A stretch of DNA of 26,701 nucleotides from the NCBI GenBank assembly GCA_012511615.1, contig JAAZFS010000233.1, positions 1 through 26,701 on the forward strand, given 5' to 3'. The position numbers were made by a program, and so were the translations under genes. The notes beneath the pieces are model-generated. The model was given only the letters and a program-made list of their open reading frames with translations. It had not been told where the DNA came from and made no database searches. Source of the stretch: Elusimicrobiota bacterium (GTDB lineage Bacteria; CG03; SLGR01). Each line of letters starts with the position of its first letter. The stretch's first letter is position 1. Positions 7,876 through 16,788 of the stretch are shown here, one piece after another.

Positions 7876-9609
7876 TCACCTTAGTAGCCGTCCTAACCGA
7901 CTGAATTCTTCATTAAGATTTTCAGGTACTGGTTTATTGAACTCAACCAACTCTTTTATCTCAAGAAGAAGTTCGTCATGCTTGATTTGTAATAAAAACT
8001 TCTCAACATCTTTTTTTAATTCTTTTAAATAACCAAACACTGAATCCGAAGCAATCTCCGAGAGCGTTATCTCTGCAAGTATTTTTTTATCTTCCTCAGT
8101 CGAATGGACAATCATCTGTTTAATATCACCTTTATATTTATTTATATATAAATCGAGAAGTCTGGCGTAATAATTATCTTCGATAAAATCAACTGCCCTA
8201 AGAACCTCCTTAATTTCAGAGGAATATTCTGGTTTATGAATCAAAACATGAAGCATCTCTCGCGCAAGTTTTTCCTTTCTAGAATCTCTCTTGGTGGATG
8301 TCTTTTCCTTTATGTAGGAGGACTGACCTCTTAAATGGCGGCGCATTTCCTGAAGAACAGCTGTCTCTGAAATTTTGAGGCGCTCGGCTACTAGTTTTAC
8401 AGCCTCTGAATTTTTCACAGGATCATTAACTTTTCCAATTACTTCAACCATCTCTCTAACAATCTCAGACTTTGCCGAGAGCCTATCTCTCATATGTTTC
8501 TTTTGCTTGATGCTATTTTCAAGACTCCACTCTATGATAGGAATGGATTTTTCCAACAGCGTCGCAAATTTTTCTGGTGACTCTCTGATAATGTCCTCCG
8601 GATCAGTAGACTTAGGCAACAAACATACCCTTCCACGCATGTCTGAATCTAGCAAAGACTTAAGCCCTCTTTGGGTTGCAGCAACTCCGGCATCATCAGC
8701 ATCAAAGGCAAGGATTACCTCATCTGCAAGCCGTTTAACTTTATAAACATGTTCACCCGTCAAGGCAGTACCTAAAACAGCCGATGCTTCTTCAAAACCA
8801 AATTGATGCGCAGCCACTACATCCATATAGCCTTCCAAGACCACAATTCTCTTTTTCTTCCTAATTGCATCGCGACCTGAATAAAACCCATAGAGAACTC
8901 TTTTTTTCTCAAAAACTTCCGTTTGCGAAGTATTAAGATATTTTGGAAGTTTCCCATCAGCTATTACGCGCCCCCCAAAGCCTATTGTCCTCCCTTGCCC
9001 ATCGCGTATGGGAAAAACCAAACGTCCCCTAAATTTATCCTGTAGCCTTCCGTGATGGTTTTCATAAGCCAAATCCGCCGATTTGAGAATTGACCGATCA
9101 ATTCCCTCCTTCAGGGCATTCTTTACAAGCAAGTTTGCTTCGGGTGCGTAACCAAGATTAAACTTCTCTATCATTTCCAGGCTCACACCCCTTGCTTTTA
9201 AGTAGTCTAAAGCACGCACACCAGAAGGCCGCATCAAACACTTACTGTAAAATGATGCTGCCCTTAAATTCAGCTCATAAAGCTGGGTGGATATTGCCCT
9301 TTTCCCATCGGATGCATCGGATACCTCTATCTCGACATTACTTCTTTCAGCTAGTCTTCTAAGTGCTCCGGGAAAATCCAAACCCTCCATCTGCATTATA
9401 AATGAGAAAACATCACCGCTCTGACCACATCCGAAGCAATGAAATATTTGCTTTTCAGGAGATATAACAAATGAGGGTGTCTTTTCTTGGTGAAAAGGGC
9501 AGAGAGCCTTATAATTTACACCTGCACGCCTCAACGGAATATACTCTTCTATAAGCGTGACTATGTCCGTATATCTACGGACTTTTTCTACATTATTCTC
9601 TCTGCTCAT
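7876..9609 (-). CDS. dnaG: DNA primase DnaG
   Basis: Makes RNA primers at the replication fork. Numbering from ATG at 9609 (577 residues), the CHC2 zinc finger is CPFHQEKTPSF with HCFGCGQSGD (C37, H40, C58, C61). The catalytic Toprim core follows, with LEGYMDVV (E259) and the acidic pair in AFDADDAGV (about 303-305). The C-terminal part (about 400-577) is helical and should bind DnaB. The frame extends upstream to TTG at 9636, but MSRENNVEKVRR at 9609 better fits family starts, although its AGGA lies directly against the ATG. The gene overlaps the 3' end of the nif3-like gene by 17 bp and is followed by rpoD. Confidence 0.96.
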   Translation of the reverse strand: MSRENNVEKVRRYTDIVTLIEEYIPLRRAGVNYKALCPFHQEKTPSFVISPEKQIFHCFGCGQSGDVFSFIMQMEGLDFPGALRRLAERSNVEIEVSDASDGKRAISTQLYELNLRAASFYSKCLMRPSGVRALDYLKARGVSLEMIEKFNLGYAPEANLLVKNALKEGIDRSILKSADLAYENHHGRLQDKFRGRLVFPIRDGQGRTIGFGGRVIADGKLPKYLNTSQTEVFEKKRVLYGFYSGRDAIRKKKRIVVLEGYMDVVAAHQFGFEEASAVLGTALTGEHVYKVKRLADEVILAFDADDAGVAATQRGLKSLLDSDMRGRVCLLPKSTDPEDIIRESPEKFATLLEKSIPIIEWSLENSIKQKKHMRDRLSAKSEIVREMVEVIGKVNDPVKNSEAVKLVAERLKISETAVLQEMRRHLRGQSSYIKEKTSTKRDSRKEKLAREMLHVLIHKPEYSSEIKEVLRAVDFIEDNYYARLLDLYINKYKGDIKQMIVHSTEEDKKILAEITLSEIASDSVFGYLKELKKDVEKFLLQIKHDELLLEIKELVEFNKPVPENLNEEFSRLGRLLR

Positions 9610-10564
9610 TCCTGCGAACTCTGAAAAACCCACCAAAACTTATGATCTTCATTTCAGGTTCCATATTTTCAATTTTATCCAATAAAAGATTAAGCCCGAT
9701 ATTATCCGACGATATGTGGCCAGCTATTACTACATTTAAATGTTCTTTTCGGGCCACCTCATAATGCTTGTCACTCATATGCATAGCTACTACAGTTGAA
9801 ACCCCTGCAGCAGCAAGTCTACCAAGCAAAACAGGGTCATTCTCAGTTCCACCAGTCATATCAACAAAAATCCGACCACACTTATTAGATTTTTCTCCAC
9901 TAAGAATCCAAGGAGGTTGACCATTTTTTGCAGATTCAAGATACTCCGGAACCTGAAGAAGTAAATCTAAAAGATCATTGAGTCGCCGTGGTGAGTTCTT
10001 TTTGATATACTTACCCAAGTAGTCAGTCACATGATTGTCTGCAGGAGTGTGAATACTGACTAGGGGTAGATTTAGAAGCCGGGCGGCATCACGAACCTGA
10101 AAATGATTTACGGGAGAAACCCTTCTTGCAACTTCATGCTTTCTTGAATTAGTTATACTATCCGCAACACTTGCCGCAATCCCAAACCCTTGGAGGATAT
10201 CACTCTGCATATCCATAACCTCGTAAAAATTAGAATATGCTCGCCCCTCAGGGTGATGAGAAATTACAAGCGGTTTACTATCAGTATTTTCCGTAAGTTT
10301 CTTAACAAGGAGAAGGTCAGATGTATCAACATCAATACTTACCCAGACTTCTGAAGCATCATACCCAGGATTCCCCCATACAATTCTTGTATCGGCATAG
10401 GGACTTTCAAGCTGATGGGTATCATAAATCTCTTTTCTCTGGCCTTCTAATTTTGAATATTCTTTTCTTCTCTCTTCTAAAATTTTATTGATTTCAGATA
10501 TGGGACGAGGATCTGTTTTTATACCCTCCTCCACTGCGAACTTCATTATGCGATCAATTTTCAT
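9593..10564 (-). CDS. Nif3/DUF34-like metal-binding protein
   Basis: A 323-residue protein of the widespread Nif3 (NGG1-interacting factor 3-like) family, whose members bind two metal ions; the physiological substrate is not settled. Family marks are VISHHPEG (H103-H104), an internal VSIHTPADNHVTDYL, GGTENDP, and a C-terminal GHISSDNIGLNLL (H283) in place of the usual GHy-TE block. The first 80 residues are an unusual charged helical extension. The start is well defined: AGGAGG lies 10 nt before ATG 10564. It is first in a unit with dnaG and rpoD; nif3 (yqfO) lies close to sigA in Bacillus too. Assignment is by motif pattern only. Confidence 0.72.
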   Translation of the reverse strand: MKIDRIMKFAVEEGIKTDPRPISEINKILEERRKEYSKLEGQRKEIYDTHQLESPYADTRIVWGNPGYDASEVWVSIDVDTSDLLLVKKLTENTDSKPLVISHHPEGRAYSNFYEVMDMQSDILQGFGIAASVADSITNSRKHEVARRVSPVNHFQVRDAARLLNLPLVSIHTPADNHVTDYLGKYIKKNSPRRLNDLLDLLLQVPEYLESAKNGQPPWILSGEKSNKCGRIFVDMTGGTENDPVLLGRLAAAGVSTVVAMHMSDKHYEVARKEHLNVVIAGHISSDNIGLNLLLDKIENMEPEMKIISFGGFFRVRRNEQRE

Positions 10565-11174
10565 ATACAGAGAGCCTCCTTTCTATATTTTTACACATGC
10601 AAAATCATCATCATTCCAATAAAAACAGCAGTCAAAACTTATCTATGAGATATTCAAATTTTCCATCAATAATGGTTTCCATTTACAGCGTTTTAGAGTA
10701 GCTTGGTGTCGATAAGGGGCAAAGAAAAAACCTTAGCCTTAAGTTCAATTTCTAAACCTAGAAAATAAATATTATGCCAGGAACCCTAGAGAAATCTTTG
10801 GATTTTATGAGTTGGTTTTCCATTTCTACACCCTCCATCCTGCACTCGACCTGAACTGTTCCTACCAGAACAACAATCGTTGTGCCCAAATCACAATAGA
10901 CCACATCAAAACAGCTATGTGTCCCATAGGCACCGTAACTATATATACTGCTTAGACATCCAAATGTTGCACTAGGTGCGGTATTGGAATTTTTTATGCA
11001 TGATTGGCGGGGTCTTTACTTCCGAGATGCGCCTTGGACTCAACAATCCAACGTCTGGCCCTAGCAACCCCGAACTCTATTGCCAAATACCAGTTTACAA
11101 GCTCACGGACTCTTATTGTAAGATTCCAAGAGAAAGCTTATGAGCGAAAGTGCTAATTTATGGAAAATATTGTT
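10565..11174. other. 610-bp gene-free region with decayed open frames
   Basis: No intact gene with start and ribosome-binding site is seen. Two overlapping minus-strand open frames look protein-like: 10758-11015 (85 codons, no good start) and 10994-11137 (about 47 codons, containing VRELVNWYLAIEF). Together they may be a frameshifted relic. The nif3-like leader and probable promoter occupy the first 80 bp or so. The far end should contain the rpsU terminator, but no strong hairpin is visible. Confidence 0.5.
10758..11015 (-). pseudogene. Possible relic of a secreted or hydrolase-type gene
   Basis: An open minus-strand frame of 85 codons ending in TAG, with no start codon plus ribosome-binding site. 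It contains YGAYGTHSCFDV followed by a hydrophobic strand TIVVLVGTVQ. This order loosely recalls the C-terminal GxxGT...D..vvVvm strand of beta-lactamase-like serine hydrolases, but the resemblance is weak and unverified. A second open frame overlaps its upstream end in another phase, as expected after a frameshift. It may also be chance. Confidence 0.25.
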
Positions 11175-11417
11175 TTATCCGCGGCGTTTGTTGGTCCTTA
11201 CCCGCTTCTCTCTACTTATCTCCTTAAGTCGATCTTTGAGTTTTCTTCGCTTCTCTTTCGAGTTATTGATATTCTTTATCTCACTAGGCGGCACGTGAAA
11301 ACGACGCTTTTTTAGTTCATTTTTCAGACCCGCTTTGTTGCACTCCCGCCTGAATCTTTTCAGCAAAGAGTTGACTGTCTCATGTTCTTTTTTTCTTACT
11401 ATAGGCCCAGAAGCCAT
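11175..11417 (-). CDS. rpsU: Ribosomal protein bS21
   Basis: Small-subunit protein of 80 residues. The N-terminal IVRKKEHETVNSLLKRFRREC and KAGLKNELKKRRFHVPPSE match bS21 (basic helix, then KAG...RR.F...P). The C-terminus is a long basic tail (KEKRRKLKDRLKEISREKR), making it longer than the usual 58-70 residues. I chose ATG 11417 over the preceding TTG at 11420. It is the last gene of the grpE-dnaK operon, 47 bp after the HIT gene. This end position (rsmE-mtaB-HIT-rpsU) is a known Firmicutes-like arrangement. Confidence 0.9.
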   Translation of the reverse strand: MASGPIVRKKEHETVNSLLKRFRRECNKAGLKNELKKRRFHVPPSEIKNINNSKEKRRKLKDRLKEISREKRVRTNKRRG

Positions 11418-11464
11418 CAATCAATCACCATTCCTTTCTTCATATATCAATTCTACAACTACTA

Positions 11465-11815
11465 TTATCCCGGAGGCCACTTCATTCTTCTGCCACCCAG
11501 AAGATGGAAATGAAGGTGCCCCACTGTCTGTCCTCCATCCTCATTACAATTCACTATAACCCTATAACCGCTTTCCGATATTCCCATATCTACCGCAAGT
11601 TGGCGTATTAAATCCATTGCCGGTCCCGTAACTGCTCCAACGGCATCATTCAACCCAGAGATATGTTTCTTAGGCATAACTAATAGATGAACTGGAGCCT
11701 GAGGATTTATATCCCTCATAGCGACATATTCATTATCTTCATATAAAAACTCAGAATCGCCAGCAGCGATCAGTTTACAAAATATGCAGTTTTTCTCTCT
11801 ATCAGATGTAAACAT
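11465..11815 (-). CDS. HIT-family (HinT-like) nucleotide hydrolase
   Basis: A 116-residue histidine-triad protein. N-terminal CIFCKLIAAGDSEFLYEDN is the typical HinT start with paired cysteines. DINPQAPVHLLVMPKKHI follows, and the catalytic HxHxH motif HLHFHLLGG lies at residues 100-108. HinT proteins hydrolyse adenosine phosphoramidates and aminoacyl-adenylates. No Shine-Dalgarno sequence is evident ahead of ATG 11815. It lies 44 bp after mtaB and 47 bp before rpsU in the heat-shock/translation operon. Confidence 0.95.
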   Translation of the reverse strand: MFTSDREKNCIFCKLIAAGDSEFLYEDNEYVAMRDINPQAPVHLLVMPKKHISGLNDAVGAVTGPAMDLIRQLAVDMGISESGYRVIVNCNEDGGQTVGHLHFHLLGGRRMKWPPG

Positions 11816-11859
11816 GGAACTATTAATTAATCAATCTTTTTATTCTACGTAATATATCA

Positions 11860-13029
11860 TTATATGCAAGAGGCGGTCAATCTCTTGTCCTCAACACCTC
11901 TTATTATCATATCATAAAAACCAGATTTTATCGCGCCGGGATAAATCACTGGAAGATAACCTCTGGTATAACCCCTTGAATTTCCTTCAATAAGGACCTC
12001 TTCAATCCCTCCAACTGCTTTTTCCATGTTACTCATCCTTGCTTTTTCGGAGAGATCTATCAAAATTCTGACTCTTTCTTTAATCTTTTTTTCCGGAAGG
12101 GCCCCAGGAAGAAGGGAGGCCTTTGTCCCCGGTCGCATTGAAAATCCGAAAGCATGTACTTTTACAGGAGAGATATAGTCGATTAGATTAAGAGTATCCT
12201 GAAAGGCATCTTCGCTTTCTCCAGGAAATCCCACAATTATATCTAATGAAAAAGCAGGTTTTTTAAATAATTTTTTGATTTCCTTAACTGTATATACAAT
12301 ATCGTCTGGGGTGTATCTTCGGCCCATACTACTTAGTACTCCCCTGTTACCACTCTGAGCCGTAATATGGAAGTGAGGGCAAAACCTCTTATCAGAGGCC
12401 AACAATTCAAGCAGCTCAGTTGTAAGACTGTCCGGAGATATTGAACTTATTCTCCAACGAAACCTGCCGCTTAGCTTTCCAATACCTTCTACAAGTTCAC
12501 ATAGTCTATCATATTCTGCAAAATTTGTCGCACATAGCACTACCTCTGGATGGGATGTTAAGAGCAACTCAAATTCTTCTAAAACCTTTGAAACGTCCCT
12601 CTTAAAAAAGGGTTTTTTTAAACTTCTGATGCTACAGTAAGTGCAACTAGCTTCGCAGCCCTGCTGAACTTTTAGAAAAGCTCTTGTATATCCATGAATT
12701 TCATTAACCAAAGATGAAGGATGATCGAGATATATAAAACTTTTAATCAAGAAACTTCTCGAAAGTTTTAAAGAATCATCAGTATGACGAGTCTGACATC
12801 CTACTGCAACAATATCTTTATCAGGATATTTTCTTTTTAGACGATTTATATAACGCGTAGAATTGGCTGATGCTCTTCCGGTTACAGCACAGGTATTTAC
12901 GATAATCAGATTTGCATCATCAATTTGAGTTTTTCGATGCCCCATTCTCTCAAGATTAGAGGCAATTACATTTGATTCGTACTGATTCACCTTGCACCCA
13001 AAATCAGTTACAGCAAAATTAAAACTCAA
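11860..13029 (-). CDS. mtaB: tRNA t6A37 methylthiotransferase MtaB
   Basis: Radical-SAM enzyme converting t6A to ms2t6A at tRNA position 37. The UPF0004 N-domain has the auxiliary-cluster cysteines C12 (FGCKVNQ), C47 (NTCAVTG) and C78. The radical-SAM CxxxCxxC is GCEASCTYC (C125, C129, C132). SLDIIVGFPGE is present, and a TRAM-like C-terminal region follows (about 330-385). At 389 residues it is somewhat shorter than common MtaB. FGCKVNQ-E favours MtaB over MiaB or RimO. The start is TTG at 13029, overlapping the rsmE TGA, so it is coupled to rsmE. Confidence 0.92.
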   Translation of the reverse strand: MSFNFAVTDFGCKVNQYESNVIASNLERMGHRKTQIDDANLIIVNTCAVTGRASANSTRYINRLKRKYPDKDIVAVGCQTRHTDDSLKLSRSFLIKSFIYLDHPSSLVNEIHGYTRAFLKVQQGCEASCTYCSIRSLKKPFFKRDVSKVLEEFELLLTSHPEVVLCATNFAEYDRLCELVEGIGKLSGRFRWRISSISPDSLTTELLELLASDKRFCPHFHITAQSGNRGVLSSMGRRYTPDDIVYTVKEIKKLFKKPAFSLDIIVGFPGESEDAFQDTLNLIDYISPVKVHAFGFSMRPGTKASLLPGALPEKKIKERVRILIDLSEKARMSNMEKAVGGIEEVLIEGNSRGYTRGYLPVIYPGAIKSGFYDMIIRGVEDKRLTASCI

Positions 13030-13745
13030 TATTCACCACAGAGAAAAAGGGCCGAAGCTGAAATACAGGCCGTCCCTACATCCATAACAAGTGGTCCCAT
13101 GCTTCTTGATTTTAATCCTGCATCTATCCCCTCAAGAGCCTCTTTTTTGGTCAAGCCCCCTTCGGGTCCAATAAATACCGCCAGTGTATCCGTATAGTCC
13201 TCTGGAAGAATATGGGACTCTTTATTTTCTTCCTCCCAGAAAAGGATTCCTGTGTCGTAATCATTGGATTTATAATATTCTAGAGCATCTAGATATGAGA
13301 TAACCGGTCGAATATGGGGTATTTCACTCCTACCAGCTATCTCAGAACCATGCCGAGCCTTCTTCTGGCACCTTTCAAAAAAACGGTTGGGATTATTTAT
13401 CTTTTTTTCAGTTCGTTCAGTAATAAGCGGAATAAATTCAAAAACACCTATTTGAGTACAGTGAAAGACTATATCCTCAAACCTATTATTCTTTGGAAGA
13501 GCCGAAAGTAAGGTTACTTTTCTTGCGGGCTTCCGAATAGGAGGAGAAAGATTCTCGATTTCTATACTCATCCATTCTTTTCTTCTCTCGACAATCCGAG
13601 CAAAATACTCTTCTCCATCAATCCCTCCAACAATAATCCGTTTTCCAGGAAAAACTCTGAGAACCTTTAAGTGATGAGCATTGTCTCCATAAACCTTAAG
13701 CACAGTATGGGGAAATAAGGGCTCATCAAGAAAGATTTTTATCAT
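13026..13745 (-). CDS. rsmE: RsmE-family 16S rRNA m3U1498 methyltransferase (divergent)
   Basis: A 239-residue SPOUT-fold protein with an N-terminal PUA-like part (about 1-70) and the knot-region motif FIGPEGGLTKKE (GPEGG 193-197). The family's second knot motif, normally LG-R-ILR-ETA, is here MGPLVMDVGTA (216-226), lacking the arginine and the acidic-threonine pair. The usual QK-xxELGV block is HCTQIGV (95-101). The fold assignment is solid, but catalytic competence on U1498 is uncertain. ATG at 13745 overlaps the dnaJ TGA (ATGA). It is followed by mtaB with an overlapping TTG start. Confidence 0.88.
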   Translation of the reverse strand: MIKIFLDEPLFPHTVLKVYGDNAHHLKVLRVFPGKRIIVGGIDGEEYFARIVERRKEWMSIEIENLSPPIRKPARKVTLLSALPKNNRFEDIVFHCTQIGVFEFIPLITERTEKKINNPNRFFERCQKKARHGSEIAGRSEIPHIRPVISYLDALEYYKSNDYDTGILFWEEENKESHILPEDYTDTLAVFIGPEGGLTKKEALEGIDAGLKSRSMGPLVMDVGTACISASALFLCGEY

Positions 13746-14839
13746 TCAAAAAGCTTTTTCCACCAGGAAGGATTAGAATCTGTAGATATTCCAGTAGCCC
13801 GAGCATACTCGTTTAAGGCATCCCTTTGATCTTTATTCAGTCTTTTAGGAGTCTCAACTTGTATCTTCGCAAAAAGATCACCCCGCCCCAATCCTCCGAC
13901 ACGAGGCATGCCCTCATTTCTCAATCGTATTCTTGTTCCAGACTGAATTCCAGCAGGAACCTTGATAGTTTTTTTATCCGTCAGAGTCTCAACAACCTTT
14001 GAGGTTCCAAATACTGCTTCAGGAAAAGTGATTTTAACAGTTGTATTGAGATCATCTCCATCTCTTTTAATTGAAGAATGAGGGCGAATTTTTATCGTAA
14101 TGAATATATCCCCACGCGGTCCGTTGTGCCGACCAGAATTACCCTGACCCCGGATTTTTAAAGTTGCACCATCAGTAATTCCAGGCGGTATTTTAACAGA
14201 TATAGTATCTTTCTTTGCTTCAAGCCCAGTTGCCCGGCAGGAGGGACAAGCATTTGTAATAGTCTGTCCCTCTCCTCCGCAGGAGGGACAAGTAGTGGAC
14301 ATACGAAAAAACCCACTACCTGCAATAACCGATCCCTGTCCATCGCAGTCTTTACAGACTTCTGACTCTCCACCTGTTCCCGAACACTCTGAACAAGGAT
14401 TTTGCCTCAATACCTTAATCTTTAGAGTTTTGCCCTCAAGAGCCTCTTTGAGTGTAATTTTTTCGGTAAGCTTTAAAGATGTACCCTGATAAACGGCACG
14501 GCGGGCGCCCCCTCTTGGAGCGCCTCCACCGCCGCCAAAGAACTGTTCAAAAATATCAGAAACATCAAATCCAACGCCAGCGCCGCCCCCAGTATAATCA
14601 AACCCTCTGGCTCCATTCACACCTGCCTCGCCAAAGCGATCATAACTATTTTTTTTATCGGCGTCGCTTAATACTTCGTATGCCTGATTGATTTCTTTAA
14701 ACTTCTCTTGGGCATCCTTATCCCCCTTAGTCCTATCTGGATGATACTTAAGAGCTAATTTGCGATAAGCCTTTCTTATATCATCCTGAGAAGCATCCCG
14801 GGAGACACCAAGGAGTTCATAATAATCTTTTGAAGCCAA
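13742..14839 (-). CDS. dnaJ: Co-chaperone DnaJ (Hsp40, type I)
   Basis: A 365-residue protein with all four type I parts. The J domain has HPD at 33-35. A Gly-rich linker follows, including GGGGGAPRGGARR. Four zinc-binding repeats are present: CSECSGTG, CKDCDGQG, CPSCGGEG and CPSCRATG (about 145-205). Two C-terminal beta-sandwich domains bind substrate. It stimulates the ATPase of DnaK. The start is TTG at 14839, directly after the dnaK TAA; MASKDYYELLG is the expected DnaJ N-terminus, so the TTG is credible. It overlaps rsmE by four bases. Confidence 0.97.
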   Translation of the reverse strand: MASKDYYELLGVSRDASQDDIRKAYRKLALKYHPDRTKGDKDAQEKFKEINQAYEVLSDADKKNSYDRFGEAGVNGARGFDYTGGGAGVGFDVSDIFEQFFGGGGGAPRGGARRAVYQGTSLKLTEKITLKEALEGKTLKIKVLRQNPCSECSGTGGESEVCKDCDGQGSVIAGSGFFRMSTTCPSCGGEGQTITNACPSCRATGLEAKKDTISVKIPPGITDGATLKIRGQGNSGRHNGPRGDIFITIKIRPHSSIKRDGDDLNTTVKITFPEAVFGTSKVVETLTDKKTIKVPAGIQSGTRIRLRNEGMPRVGGLGRGDLFAKIQVETPKRLNKDQRDALNEYARATGISTDSNPSWWKKLFE

Positions 14840-16786
14840 TTACTTTCCGTCTGTATCCTTATCTTCGTCTTCAACCTCGTACTCGGCTTCAACAACATCC
14901 TCTTCTTCGGAAGATGTATCAGAAGAAGTCTCATCGGAATCCACGTCCGTATCTGCAGATGCGGCTTCCTCTTGAGCCTGCTTATAAATAAATTCAGCCA
15001 TCTTCTGTGATTTTTCAGTAAGTTCACTAAGTGCAGAATCAAGCTCAGCTTTATCCGTTGAATCAAGTTTCTTTTTTGCCTCGGCAACAGCATCCTCTAT
15101 CTCTTTCTTTACCGAAGCATCTATCTTGTCCCCGTGCTCTTTCAGAGATTTTTCAACAGAGTAGATAGTTGTTTCCAATTTATTTTTAGCCTCAATCAAC
15201 TCTTTCTTCGCCTTGTCTTCAGACTCATGCTCTTTTGCTTCACGAACTAGGCGTTCGACCTCTTCATCCGAAAGACCGCTAGAAGATTTAATAGTAATTG
15301 ACTGTTCCCTACCGGTACCCTTATCTTTGGCTGATACATGTATTATTCCGTCAGCATCAATATCAAAGGCCACTTCTATCTGTGGAACTCCACGCGGAGC
15401 TGGGGGTATACCAGTCAATTCGAACTGACCAAGACTCTTATTGTCAGTAGCCATCTGACGCTCGCCCTGCAGTACATGAACAGTAACGGAAGGCTGACTA
15501 TCTGCAGCTGTTGAAAACACATTTGATTTTTTTGTAGGAATCGTAGTATTTCTTTCAATAAGAGGAGTCATAACACCGCCCAGAGTCTCAATTCCAAGAG
15601 TAAGAGGAGTTACATCTAGCAGAAGAACATCTTTTACCTCTCCCCCAAGTACACCGGCCTGTATCGCTGCACCGTCCGCAACCACTTCGTCTGGATCAAT
15701 GCCTTTTCTTGGGTCGCGTCCAAATAATTCCTTGACTTTTTCCTGGACCGCCGGCATACGGGTCATCCCCCCTACCATTACAACTTCGTTTATTTCAGAA
15801 GCACTCAGTCCGGCATCTTTGATGGCGGACTTACAGGGACCAACCATCCGTTCTACTAAGTCGCTTACAAGAGACTCAAGCTTTGCTCTACTAAGTGTCA
15901 TTGCCAGATGCTTTGGCCCTGACTGATCTGCCGTAATGTAAGGAAGATTAATCTCAGTACTCATAGTGGTGGATAGTTCACATTTAGCTTTCTCAGCTGC
16001 CTCTTTCAATCTCTGGACAGCTTGGCTATCGGTTCCGAGATCCACCCCTTGCTCTTTTTTAAACTCTTCAAGAATCCACTTTATTATTCTCTGGTCAAAA
16101 TCATCGCCTCCGAGATGAGTATCGCCGTTGGTTGATAAAACTTCGATGATATTATCATCCCCTTCCCTCTCCCCCTTGAGTATTGATACGTCAAATGTAC
16201 CACCACCCAAGTCAATAACAGCGATAGTCACATCTTGCTTCTTTTGAAGACCATAGGCAAGAGCGGCCGCGGTCGGCTCATTTATAATTCTTTTGACTTC
16301 AAGCCCTGCTATTTTTCCTGCCTCTATCGTCGCCTTCCTCTGAGAATCGTTAAAATATGCTGGGACTGTAATAACGGCTTCAGTAATTTTTTCACTAAGG
16401 TAATTTTCTGCATCTCTTCTGAGTTTTTGAAGAATTTTTGCTGAAAGTTCCTGTGGAGAGTACTGACGCCCTTTTATGTTGATTCTCACATCTCCGTTTG
16501 CTGCTGCTTCCAATTTATAGGGAACATGTTTTATATCTTCACTGATGGTATCAGAATCAAACTTTCTTCCCATAAATCTTTTTACGGAAAAAACTGTATT
16601 ATCAGCATTGGTAATGGCCTGTCATTTCGCAACCTGACCAACCAATTCTTCTCCTTCCTTTGTAAATGCTACAACAGAAGGAGTGGTTCTATTTCCTTCT
16701 GCATTTGGTATTATTTCCGCAACTCCTCCCTGTATAACTGACATACAGGAGTTTGTAGTTCCAAGATCAATTCCTAATATTGCCAT
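14840..16786 (-). CDS. dnaK: Chaperone DnaK (Hsp70), frame interrupted by TGA at codon 55
   Basis: The full frame from ATG 16786 to TAA 14840 is 648 codons, normal DnaK length, with GGAGGA 8 nt before the ATG. The N-terminus is MAILGIDLGTTNSC, and later motifs include VITVPAYF, INEPTAAALAYG, DLGGGTFD, VVMVGGMTRMP, DVTPLTLGIE and an acidic C-terminal tail. At 16624-16622 the codon is TGA, in the context VAK-stop-QAITN; other DnaK proteins have arginine there (AKRQA), so one C-to-T change in CGA explains it. The reading frame is otherwise unbroken on both sides. The next in-frame ATG (16573, codon 72) has no ribosome-binding site and would lose the phosphate-binding loop. Mutation, sequence error or readthrough are all possible. 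Confidence 0.95.
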
Positions 16787-16788
16787 AT

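Noticed and set aside
11141..11159. AGTGCTAA resembling half of a CIRCE heat-shock operator near the end of the dnaK operon
   Set aside because: Only one arm matches, there is no 9-bp spaced partner, and it lies downstream of rpsU rather than before grpE.
14158..15093. Open frames overlapping dnaJ and dnaK in other phases
   Set aside because: They are frame shadows of strongly conserved genes, with low-complexity translations and no ribosome-binding sites.
16573..16575. Starting DnaK at the ATG after the internal TGA
   Set aside because: It lacks a ribosome-binding site and would remove the first 71 residues including the phosphate-binding loop, while the upstream frame is plainly DnaK with a good ribosome-binding site.
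16622..16624. Selenocysteine or UGA reassignment in dnaK
   Set aside because: The position is arginine in the family, no SECIS-like hairpin is evident, and UGA clearly terminates other genes in the window.
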